Shown in pieces: positions 52,315 through 64,000 of a stretch of DNA of 64,000 nucleotides. The notes below the pieces were generated by a model that did no database searches, was not told the origin of the DNA, and worked only from the letters and a program-made list of their open reading frames with translations. This stretch comes from Plecoglossus altivelis (Eukaryota > Chordata > Actinopteri > Osmeriformes > Plecoglossidae). A program made the position numbers and the translations under genes. The first letter of the stretch is position 1. The number at the start of each line of letters is the position of its first letter. The stretch covers positions 7,447,338 to 7,511,337 of the forward strand of contig BROE01000007.1 in the NCBI GenBank assembly GCA_036571765.1, given 5' to 3'.

Positions 52315-53439
52315 AGTGTGAGTTAGAGAGAGAGAGAGATACAAATTAATAATGTTTATTTTAAAAAATGCTACACCATTCACTCAACACAACTACTCTC
52401 TCTCTGTCTCTGTCTCTGTCTGTCTCTGTCTCTGTCTGTCTCTCTCTGTCTCTGTCTCTCTCTGTCTCTGTCTCTGTCTTTGTCTTTGTCTTGCCTGTGA
52501 GCAGCAGCAGAATGTGAGTGCTCTAGAGGACAAGCTGCGGGCGTTGCGTCAGTCCAGGGATGAGTCCCAGTCCCACTGTACCCATCAGAAGCAGAGCATC
52601 GCTGAGCTGCAGGCGCGCAACAGCCAGCAGAGCCTGGAGATGGACGGCCTGCGCCGCCGGATAGACGAGCTGCAGCAGGTCACACACACATGAACACACA
52701 CACATGAACACACACACATGAACACATACACACACACACACACACACATGAACACACTAACACACACACATGAACACACACACACATGAACACACACACA
52801 TATACACTTCCTTAAGAGGGATGTCCCAGCAGGCAGTTTGTTCTCAGTAATGATGTCACCTGTTCTCCTACTGTATATCTATGATACACGCACTCGAGAC
52901 CAGTCACAGAGAGAGCAGAGTTTAATGTCAGCGTGTGTGTGTGTGTGTGTGTGTGTTGTAGGAGCTGTCAGGAAAGGACCAGGAGCGCGTGGCGGAGGTG
53001 AGCAGGGTGAGGGTGGAGCTTCAGGAGCACATAGGTCACCTGCAGGCTGAGAGAACGGCTCAGGGCGGACTGAAAGAGAAGATCGCTGCCCTGGAGAGAG
53101 AGATGAAAGGTATGTGTTAACGACCGCTTTATCAGTCTCTCTTTTCCCTCCTTGCGTGTTCTGTCCTATGAAGCTTTGCCTTTTAATTAAATAAACGGAG
53201 TGGATTAAGTTGATGTAATTATCTGCCCTCTTTCTTGCGCTGCAGGTTTGTCCAGTAGCCACCGAGAGGCGCTGCTCGACAAGGAGGGTGAGATAGCGTC
53301 TCTGTGTGAGAAGCTGCGTCTTAGAGACGCTGAGATCCAGAGGATGAGGGAGGATGAAGCCCAGAGAGCCAGCTTCCTCCAGAGCGCCATCCTCACCTAC
53401 GTACAGGGCTCCCCGCTGCACTATAGTCCCAAGAAGTAA
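48825..53439 (+). CDS. lrrc45: Leucine-rich repeat protein 45, centrosomal linker, seventeen coding exons
   Basis: This is a component of the fibre that links the two centrioles; the human protein sits at the proximal centriole ends with rootletin and CEP250. Coding exons are 48825-49056, 49254-49315, 49405-49475, 49596-49774, 49929-50057, 50140-50252, 50329-50387, 50545-50622, 51063-51198, 51285-51362, 51518-51629, 51763-51833, 51932-52024, 52141-52233, 52505-52678, 52962-53109 and 53246-53439. All are in phase, giving 673 residues (human is 670). Residues 1-225 carry ribonuclease-inhibitor-type leucine-rich repeats, with LDLRNNQINHQGASEL and LDLRWNNIGLLGG clear. The rest is a long coiled coil of Glu/Lys/Arg/Gln heptads, and the end YSPKK is short and basic. 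The ATG opens MEDFRRTYLRVC, as in other vertebrates. Exon 15 has three tandem CAG acceptors. Many acceptors have TG repeats instead of a normal pyrimidine tract. AATAAA signals at 54140-54145 and 54154-54159 end the transcript. Confidence 0.95.
50650..50800. repeat. CACTACCTCCACCC repeat in lrrc45 intron 8
   Basis: Degenerate copies of CCCCTCACTACCTCCAC lie just after the exon 8 donor. It is intronic, strand-asymmetric and C/T-rich. Confidence 0.85.
51012..51060. repeat. (TG)n/(CG)-interrupted run at the lrrc45 exon 9 acceptor
   Basis: A TG run with GC interruptions extends right up to the TGCAG acceptor at 51061-51062, with almost no C/T tract. Confidence 0.95.
51426..51512. repeat. Long (TG)n run at the lrrc45 exon 11 acceptor
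   Basis: About 85 bp of TG, GC-interrupted in places, reaching to within five bases of the GCACCAG acceptor at 51516-51517. Confidence 0.95.
52265..52314. repeat. (TG)n microsatellite in lrrc45 intron 14
   Basis: A TG run of about 50 bp, about 30 bp after the exon 14 donor. The same intron ends with a TCTG/TCTC-rich tract at 52398-52492 before exon 15. Confidence 0.95.
52680..52802. repeat. ACACACATGA repeat in lrrc45 intron 15
   Basis: Repeated CACACACATGAACA units begin at the exon 15 donor itself (GTCACACACACATG). Confidence 0.93.
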
Positions 53440-54170
53440 ACTCTGGCACTTGAACTATGACCTTCACCATACCTGTATCCTAGTGTGTTTACAAACATCT
53501 CAGGTCTGCACTCACAAGGGACACTGATATCCATAACTAGGTCAAAATACTATTTGAAATATTTGTGTAAATACTGAGGTGTTATTGATTCTGGCTGATG
53601 TATTAGATGGATGATGCTCATTTGCTTATATTTTGCCAGACAAAAGCACAGATCAATCATTTCAAAGTATTCCTATTTGTATTTGAGATCAGTCAAATGT
53701 AAAGATTGCTGTATAGAATGCTGATGTATAGACTCTACTGGCCTACATTTACCCATCTGTCTGGATCACACCTCAACATTTTTGCAACCACATTTTTATC
53801 TTGTTCATCCACTTGCCTTCATCTGTTTGGGGTGCACAGCCTGTGTCCATATGGACATGTCTTAATTAGGAGCTTCACCACTCTGAATCATTTCTGACAA
53901 TCCAAAGCACTGGGACATTCTCTCAGCCTGAGCTCAGTCTGGCTGTAAGTGTCAAAACAGCCTGTTTTCCAAAAGCCTACAGTCTGTTTTTTTTTTAACA
54001 TGAAACCATTGCTATACATATCAGTGTCTGTTGTGAATTGTGTGTTTTCAATTTGATTTTATATTAAGTATACCGAACATTGTTTTCTATTGGGTTTTTA
54101 CTCTTTTCTATTGTTTCTATTTGATCTGGTTTTTCTATCAATAAAACGTGTTCAATAAAACAAATATGCA
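53440..54170 (+). other. lrrc45 3' UTR
   Basis: About 0.7 kb of AT-rich sequence ending at two closely spaced AATAAA signals (54140-54145, 54154-54159). The rac3 5' region starts almost immediately afterwards, about 270 bp before its ATG. Confidence 0.75.
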
Positions 54171-54437
54171 GTTTGTTTATTTAGTTATAAAAGTGACGTA
54201 AACCATTAGGAGTAAGTTCGGATGAGGGCAGTAGGGCAAACAAGTATATGCCTTTGTACTATCCCTTTAAATGTACTCGTGTTTTTCCGTGTACCTCCGA
54301 ACAATCTCGTCATCGACCCCTTTCACTGCGGCTGGAACGCTGAGCGGACTGGCCCGCTTCTCTCATCCGAATCTCGGCGCTCATTGTGAGACATAACCAC
54401 TACTATTGGCTTTTAGTTACCACCGGATCTTTTGCAA
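54171..54437 (+). promoter_or_regulatory. rac3 promoter and 5' UTR
   Basis: A short, more GC-rich segment with CpG sites lies between the lrrc45 poly(A) signals and the rac3 ATG. The very tight tandem spacing means the rac3 promoter must lie here or in the lrrc45 3' UTR. No TATA box is evident. Confidence 0.5.
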
Positions 54438-57233
<2,796 letters not shown>

Positions 57234-57457
57234 ACAGCCCCTGCCGTCTCCACACCTCCAGACCCCTCCCCCCAGGCGTGACGAGCTTCGAACGGTCAAC
57301 TGATAGTTAGTATTACAAAACATAACCATGACAACAACCACTACTTCTCTGAGAGATGAAAAAAGAGAGATGTGAGAGAGTGATAGGAAGCGACTGACAG
57401 ACTGACAGAGGGAGAGAGAGAAAAAAAGATAGGAAGCGAATGGCAGACTGACAGAGG

Positions 57458-57503
<46 letters not shown>

Positions 57504-58985
57504 CTGCACTGCTGAGCGTTTTTCTAAGTTAAATCTTGATTTCTTGTTGCTACAGTACAGATACAACAAAGATAACTGGACATTTTTTCTTTTCTTTATT
57601 TTTTACAGTATTGAATTTGTTAAAATCTTCCCCTTGGGAAATTGATCAAATCACTTTTGAGTCATCATTCAGTTTTTATATGAGGAGGAAACTCAAATGA
57701 ACAACCATACCTGTGGACTGTGGCACAGTCCATCCTCATCCACCTCCCTACCTCCCCAGCCCACCACCACCCCACCACCCTCACCCTGCCAATCTTCCCC
57801 TGCCAACCTCACCCCACCCCTGCCTCTTCCCCCACCCTCACCCCATCCCCACTTCCCAACAGTCCTGCTATTCTGAGCTAATGCTGAGTTTAAACACCAA
57901 GTTTCAAACAGCCTGGAAAGTCAACTGTGAATAGGGCTCCTGGTAATAGTTGCCCCGAGCCACATATCTGGGGTCGGTTTCCAGGCTCTAGGCTCTAACC
58001 AAGGCTGCCAGACTTACCAAGACCAATCTGACCTTAGATCTGTGTGTAGGGGCAACTACTAGGTCTTAGTGTGACAGACTTGCATGCCCAACAAGAAGCT
58101 GTCCTACATGGCCTGCCTGAGGAGCCTGCATGGGTATGACTGATCTTAGTCTAAAAGTACCCCATTGTTTCTGTTTGTGTGTGTGCGGAGAAGTGTGTGT
58201 GCGTGAGTGTGTGTGTGTGTGCGTGTGCCTGCAGGCGTGATTGAGCATGGATATGTGTGTGAAGGACAGTATTGTTTCAAGCAAGTTTTTTAGTGTCAAG
58301 TTTTTGGTACTATTTCATATTGTATTGTAGTTCTACACCAGACTTTTCAATGAGCTGTCCACATAGATGGGAGGGGTGTTAATGCTGAGTCTATTGATGT
58401 ACAGGTTAACCTTAGAGAGGGAATGCATTATGGATATATCTATATGTACCTGAATATTTAGCTCTTTAATCCTTAACAAGTTAAACTAAAAGGATAATAA
58501 TAGTCACTCACGCTGAATTTAGAGATGTGCTAATCAGTAAGTATAGGGGCAATCCATGGAACATTTGTCCCCTGTGGCGAATAAGTGGATTGCACTTTTT
58601 ACAAATGCATTTCTGTGTGGTCATAGATCTGAAGTGTTTTGTCTCCCTCTTCTGGTGTGACAGAGCACGACAGTCTTCTGTCATGCTGTCATTGGTTGGC
58701 ATAGCAACTGTGTGGTTGAATTATGTGTCTGGTCCTGCCTAAGGTGTCAGTTATATGGTAGCTCAAAAACGCTACAGAGTACAATCTACTATTGCATGGA
58801 TATGAACAGGTGAAATTGACCCATTGTAACTTTTAGGACGGTTATATGAGATGCATTGGCGATGTATGTACTGTAAGATGACTTGTAAACTTGTTTAACT
58901 GTTTTGTCTTATTTTTTATGACTTCACATGTCAGTGTTGTGAAATATTTCAATTTTGTATAATAAATACAAATGTATATGTGAGG
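57234..58985 (+). other. rac3 3' UTR
   Basis: About 1.75 kb from the stop codon to an AATAAA at 58961-58966. It contains a (GA)n run near 57467-57501 and a CCACCCC-rich stretch near 57735-57860. No coding pattern is seen. Confidence 0.7.
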
Positions 58986-59235
58986 GGATTATTTTGTGAA
59001 TGGATTCAATTTGCATCAAAGTATCAAAGTACCACTGTCAGATAAGACAACACACAAGATAACAAAGTATCTAAAAATGTATTTTTTTTCATATTTGAGT
59101 AATAGACATTTCAGACTCAGGTTACAGAGTGACTTGACATGTGTATACAATCTGAGGCTAGCCAATCAGAACGAAGAATAGGGAGGCCAGAGGAATGATT
59201 TAGCTGCTAGCGATCCAGAGTAAGGAGGTCAGGGG
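58986..59235. other. Convergent gap rac3 / dcxr
   Basis: About 250 bp between the rac3 poly(A) signal and the dcxr stop codon. It must include the dcxr 3' UTR. No standard minus-strand poly(A) signal is obvious. Confidence 0.4.
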
Positions 59236-61534
59236 TCAACAAGCCAGGAAGCCGCCATCCACTGGTAGCGTGACCCCATTAGTCATGGAGCTCTTATCAC
59301 TCAGCAGGAACAAAATGGAGTTCACAACATCCTCTACCTCTGCAGAGACACACACACACAAACACCATATCCAAGCACACACATACACACAACCGCCAAC
59401 ACACACATATACACATGGAAGCATACAAACACCACACCACCCACACCAAACACAATCAAGGACTTGAAAGCCATAAGAGCACTTAAACAAACAACACAAT
59501 CACACACAATGCCCATAGCAGCAATACACACAGTTAGTCAAATGAGAGCCTGCAACAAGTCAGACCTTGGTGCATTTCTCCTGAATGAGGTTGACCTGCT
59601 CATCTGCAGTGTCACCCCTGGGCACCTCTTCCCTCTGAGTACCGACATGGCTGACCAGCCACTGCCCACAAACCATCCAGATGAGGACTGACCTGCGAAG
59701 CGGCCCAGTGGGATGCGCGACGTCATGGCTCTGGCCTTGTCAGCGTCACTCCAGCCCAGCCGGCCCATCTCTGTCATCACCACGGTGGGGTTCACGCTGT
59801 TCACCCGGATCTGAGCAGAGACACAGAGAGGCATGGCTCCACGCTCTCTACACAGTGTTTCTTGACTGGTAGCCTATTGAGACCCCCCCTCACCCCCCAG
59901 GACAGAAGATGCAACGCTACTGGGAGTCAGGTAAGGAGGAACTACCTGGTGAGGCCCTAGCTCCAGGGCCATCACCTTGGTCAGCATGTCCAGAGCTCCC
60001 TTTGTAGCACCTGTAGAGACAGAGAGACAATAGAGAGGTATAATAATGAGGGGTTTCCTTACTACTTTCAATCTACCATGCAATACTGACGTCTACAGTT
60101 ACTGTTGTACTATACTTTGCCTACAGTGTGACTACATATCTTATGATAAGCTCTGTTTTACAGTATAGATAGTGTGAGCCCTAAGAAGCTGAATGAAAGA
60201 GAGGGCATATGTGTGTGTGTGTGTCTCACAATAGACAGCATGGTCCCTCAGGGCACACTGAGACGCCTGACTGGAGATGTTGACGATGGAGCCTCCTGTC
60301 CCTCTGGCCTTCATACCCCGAGACACCAGCTAAGAACACACACACACATATATAATGGAGGAGAGAGTGTGGCGAGTATCACAGAACACCATTGTTCGAC
60401 CGCATGAAAGAATGATACATGATTGTGAATATTTGTCTTGGTTACCAGATGTAGTCAACCACTGATGCAGGATCAAAGTTACCTGGGAAATGTGGAGCAC
60501 AGCTTTCACATTGATGTTGAAGGACCTGAAAAACATCATCGTCATCTCTGAGCTTCTGACTACAGAAACGTTGAGACTAAGATGAGAATTAAACCTCATG
60601 TGACAGCTTTCATTATTTAAACTACATTAAATGTCTATTTTGGAGATGAAAGGCCCTCCTTTACTTGTCAAACTCCTCCGGAGTGACGTCCAGAAAGGGC
60701 TGCAGTATGGCGCAGGCAGCGTTGTTTACCAGGAGATCCACAGGACCCACCCCAGCCAGAGCCACCTCAGTGGCCTCCCAGTCTGCCAGGTCCACACACA
60801 CCGGCCTGATGGACGGACACTGCAGGAGCAAGCCACACCAGACACCAGAACCAATCACAGGGTGGGGCTGTACCATCGTCTCCCGTCACGGTGGGGAGAA
60901 GAGACAATGAAGAGAGAGATGAAAGGGACGGGGAGGGGGGTAACTGGGAGAGTAGCGGAGGACTGGGATGGGAACAAAGGCATCACTGACAGGAGAGGGG
61001 TGGGGGGCAGAGGTCGAGGCCCTGGGATGGGGCACGGGAGTACTCATGGGGGGGCGGGGTGCGGGGTGGATACCTCCAGCAGGAGGCTGTCCAGGTCGGC
61101 GCTCGTGCGTGTGACAGCCGTGACCTGCGCCCCGCAGCGCACCAGAGCCAGGGCAGTGGCCCTCCCGATCCCTGAGAGGGAGAAGAAAGGAATTCACCAA
61201 CACAAAAGCCATTATGCACTTGAGTCATCAGTGTGACACCAGGGCTGACACTCACATTCCGATCATGTTTCAGGCTTTACGACACATAATGACAGGCTGC
61301 AAGTCTCTCAGGACCCAACTAGTGGCATTCAGTTCAGGTTCAGGACAGAAATATGAAACTTGGATTCTTTTCACTTGAGCACTAAGAATGCACCTTTGTC
61401 TTAAGACCTGGTGGTGTCACTGTGCGCCTTGTAACGTACCCATAGCTGACGAAGGCTTACGTAGTTTTAAAAATCTATTTACCTTTTCCTGCTCCAGTGA
61501 CCATGGCCCGTTTGCCAGCGAAAGAAATCTCCAT
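59236..61534 (-). CDS. dcxr: Dicarbonyl/L-xylulose reductase (SDR family), eight exons
   Basis: This NADPH-dependent short-chain dehydrogenase/reductase converts L-xylulose to xylitol in the uronate cycle and also reduces dicarbonyl compounds. Coding exons in gene order are 61534-61483, 61171-61074, 60819-60665, 60525-60483, 60329-60230, 60010-59946, 59810-59693 and 59339-59236. They join in phase to 244 residues, the same as human. The Rossmann glycine motif TGAGKGIG, the structural NNAA, the catalytic Ser in NISSQ and the YxxxK pair in VYCATKGALDML are all present. The C-terminal LPVDGGFLAC is the family ending. Exon 3 has the NADPH-site residues VCVDLADWEAT. It is convergent with rac3 and lies in tandem downstream of rfng. 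Confidence 0.96.
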
Positions 61535-61950
61535 GACTGTTTGTAAACCGGTTTTTCCGGCTAAACAATAACGAAACAGACGATATGCATTTGAATAACA
61601 CTGAAACTGTACAACCTTCAGTTAAAGGCCCACACGCACTACAAGAAAGCCCAGTGGCGCTGTTCTGTTTACAATTATCGGCGAAGAAATTGCAGTCGTC
61701 ATTCGATTGCGTGAAATAAATGCGTTGGAATAAACTCTTGCTACATACCAGTAAGACTCTTTCTGGCAACACGTTATCGCTGTGAATTTTGCAGGAAGAA
61801 CTACCGTTTAGGTACGTTTGGCATCGTCGAGCTTGCGCGAAGAGGGTAAAGTTGCAACTAAAGTTAATGGACAAAAATGTGAACCTTCCTTATTGGCCCT
61901 CTTAGAGGGGCAGGGATGACACAGAAAACAAATGTAATGCTGACTCGGCA
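61535..61950 (-). promoter_or_regulatory. dcxr 5' UTR and promoter region
   Basis: The short stretch upstream of the dcxr ATG must hold its promoter, because the rfng 3' end begins by about 61950. CpG sites cluster near 61690-61850. No element is called with confidence. Confidence 0.4.
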
Positions 61951-62952
61951 AAAAAATATTTATTTCTCAATCAGTTGTTCAAAACAGGTACATTCCATTT
62001 ATTTATTTGTTTGTTTTTCATAACATTTGCTCAGATACAGAAGTTCAGATGAAGCCTCTGAGAGATGAACTTCAAACATAGACCAGTTATTTGGTAATGC
62101 AACACATGCTTTATTCCGTTAACAACAAACAACAGAAGATCAGGAAAACAAATCCAGACAGACAAGAGTAGTGTGTTGGTCTGCCTCCCCCACTGGCCTG
62201 CAGTAGGGGCAGATGGATGGACACAAGCTAGCTGGGGTTTTGGATTCTAGTGTTTTTGTGCAAAAGATGGAGCTCGAGATCAAACGTACTATTCCCAACT
62301 CACAACACAATACTGGAAGGGCCACAGAACAGAGCAGACAAGAAGTGAGATGATCAGGGAACAGTTCTCTAACAGTGCAAACTTCAGAGAAAGTCGTCTT
62401 TCAGATAATAATACAACGGTTATGTTAAAGGTCATTGTTCCGTACACAATCATGATGGCTTTGTTGGTGCACAAATAGATTCTGGTTGGAGAATGACTTT
62501 AAAAAACCCTTTTCAAGAAGAAGGCATTCTGCCTGACTGTCATACTCTCATGGTTAACACTGTCTAGTCAAATGTGGTGAACTAAACCAGTCCATCAATG
62601 AAAGAACACTCAGGTATTCATAAATAAACACTTCACCCTGTTCGGTAACTATACGCTTTTATATCAGTTCTGTACCTCAGCACTCATTCCAACACACACG
62701 TACAGTTTAGCAATTGGAATTCCATACATGGGAGAAAAGACTTAACGAGTGGAGAGAAGGCTGGCTGTGGTGACAGCTGAGGGCAGCATGATGCACAGGG
62801 GTGCATGAATGCAGAGTATCTGAAACACAGCGTTTCACTTTGGATCGAAGCTCCTGCAGAGTGAGTCTTCCAGCGAGGGGTCACCCTGAGTGGGTGGGCG
62901 CTGGAGGGTGAGGGTCATCAGACCGGTGGATGTTGGGGTAGATCAGAGGTCT
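61951..62952 (-). other. rfng 3' UTR
   Basis: AT-rich sequence downstream of the rfng stop codon. Minus-strand AATAAA signals occur at 62110-62115 and in the TTTATTT clusters at about 61958-62010, so the UTR is about 0.85-1.0 kb. Confidence 0.6.
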
Positions 62953-63833
62953 TCAGTGGTGTTGATTCTTACTGGGGCACCAGTCTGTGTCAGGGTACAG
63001 GAGGCAGTGGACTGTCTTAAACCTGGAGAGAAGGATAAGCGAGGGGAGAGAGAAAGCAAGGGAATCATTTCCACACCGTACAAAGGCCAACTCGGTAAAG
63101 TGTCCGTCTGACTTGTGCATGGCTGGGTACCGTGACGGGTCTTCAATCAGGGGAAAGCCTCCTCCTATGCTGACCACGTTCCTTCTGTTTTCAAAGCCTC
63201 CGTAGCTCAGAGTGACCTGGGACACACATGAACACACACGCTCTTCGTTTGCTTTCCCAGAACAATTAGTGGCTATTGTATGCTACACAGCCACAAAGAC
63301 AAAAGAGATTGTTTGTCTCTTCCACCGCTCTCTCTCTCTCTCGCTCTCCCTTCCGTCCGTCTACCCCTCCGTCTCCTCCCCTACCTGCTGCAGCAGGGTG
63401 TTGGAGGGTAGGCGGGTCAGGTTCTCCAGGTGGGAGTGGAAAAGACGTGTGTGGGTCAGCGACACCTCTAGCAGAGCCTCGATGATGTAGCCCACAGTGC
63501 AGTCGTCAGGGAGACGGATCCTCTCGGCTGTGCTGATGAAGTTCCCCAGACTGGAGGAGGAAGGACCCCGTGGAAGAGATGCATCGAGGAAGGAAGGGAG
63601 AGAAGAATGTAGTCGAGAGGGCCGCTTTAATATAGCTGAATGATAAAGATACAGATCTCAAATGACAGACAGACTCCAGGACCGAGACCAGAACCAGGAT
63701 TAAGGGACTGTGACAAGCACGATGGATGGCTAGGAGTGGGTTCTGACCTGGCCCAGGGACTCATCTTCAGCGCCAGGCCCCGGCTGATGCAGAACCCAGC
63801 TCCTCCGGTGGCAAACCAGAACTTCACCGACGC
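62953..63833 (-). CDS. rfng: Radical fringe (Notch O-fucose beta-1,3-GlcNAc transferase), 3' part only
   Basis: This Golgi glycosyltransferase lengthens O-fucose on Notch EGF repeats and tunes ligand choice. Only the last four exons are inside the window: 63833-63748, 63550-63385, 63216-63131 and 63022-62953, about 136 residues in phase. They include [48 protein letters not shown] and the end [11 protein letters not shown]. The YPDTDWCP end fits RFNG; lunatic and manic fringe have PDTPWCP. The DCXR-RFNG neighbourhood agrees. The N-terminal anchor and the DDD motif exons lie beyond the right edge. Confidence 0.93.
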
Positions 63834-64000
63834 CTGAGGAGCACATAGCACGCACACACACATAACCTCAGAGGCCTACATCTACTTACTCCAGGAACCA
63901 GTCCACATTAAGTCAACAAGTTAATAAGTGACTGAGTGAGAGAAGTATGTAGACCTGCTGTAGCAATAAGAGAGAACCGGGGGGAGGGAGGAGTGAGTGG

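Noticed and set aside
60631..61236. 201-codon plus-strand open frame
   Set aside because: Antisense to dcxr exons 2 and 3. Those minus-strand exons join perfectly to a 244-residue reductase.

Overview
The window looks like teleost fish nuclear DNA. Genes are split into many short exons with GT/AG junctions, introns are mostly 0.1-1.5 kb, and (CA/TG)n, (GA)n and minisatellite arrays are very dense. The predicted proteins match vertebrate families over their whole length. I see no bacterial operons, CRISPR array, tRNA or rRNA, and no transposable element I could recognise. Species cannot be told from the sequence. Exon models were built by hand from splice consensus, reading-frame phase and recalled family proteins; no alignment program was run.

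Ten protein-coding genes are present, nine complete in their coding part and one cut by the right edge. In order: slc16a6 (monocarboxylate transporter 7, minus, 738-3317); arsg (arylsulfatase G, plus, 5417-9248); wipi1 (autophagy PI3P effector, minus, 11255-15693); prkar1a (PKA RI-alpha, plus, 17774-20638); fam20a (secretory-pathway pseudokinase, minus, 25039-32425); a WD40 plus EF-hand-like gene of the WDR49/WDR64/EFCAB8 group (minus, 36013-46925); lrrc45 (centrosomal linker protein, plus, 48825-53439); rac3 (Rho GTPase, plus, 54438-57233); dcxr (L-xylulose reductase, minus, 59236-61534); rfng (radical fringe, minus, 3' part only, 62953-63833).

The first five genes form the block found together at human 17q24.2, and the last four form the block found together at human 17q25.3. 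Here the two blocks are joined, with the WD40/EF-hand gene between them. wipi1 and prkar1a are head to head across about 2 kb that holds two perfect palindromic cAMP response elements close to the first prkar1a exon. arsg/wipi1, prkar1a/fam20a and rac3/dcxr are tail to tail. slc16a6/arsg and WD40-gene/lrrc45 are head to head.

The genes are not an operon and share no single pathway. Loose themes are lysosome and autophagy (arsg, wipi1), cAMP/PKA signalling (prkar1a), Golgi lumen enzymes and modifiers (fam20a, rfng), and cilium/centrosome (the WD40 gene by family inference, lrrc45). I found no undescribed system. The most unusual features concern repeats and splicing: TG repeats stand where the polypyrimidine tract should be at many lrrc45 acceptors, microsatellites abut several donors, a 10-bp array lies against the slc16a6 start exon, and an apparent in-frame minisatellite insertion sits in fam20a.
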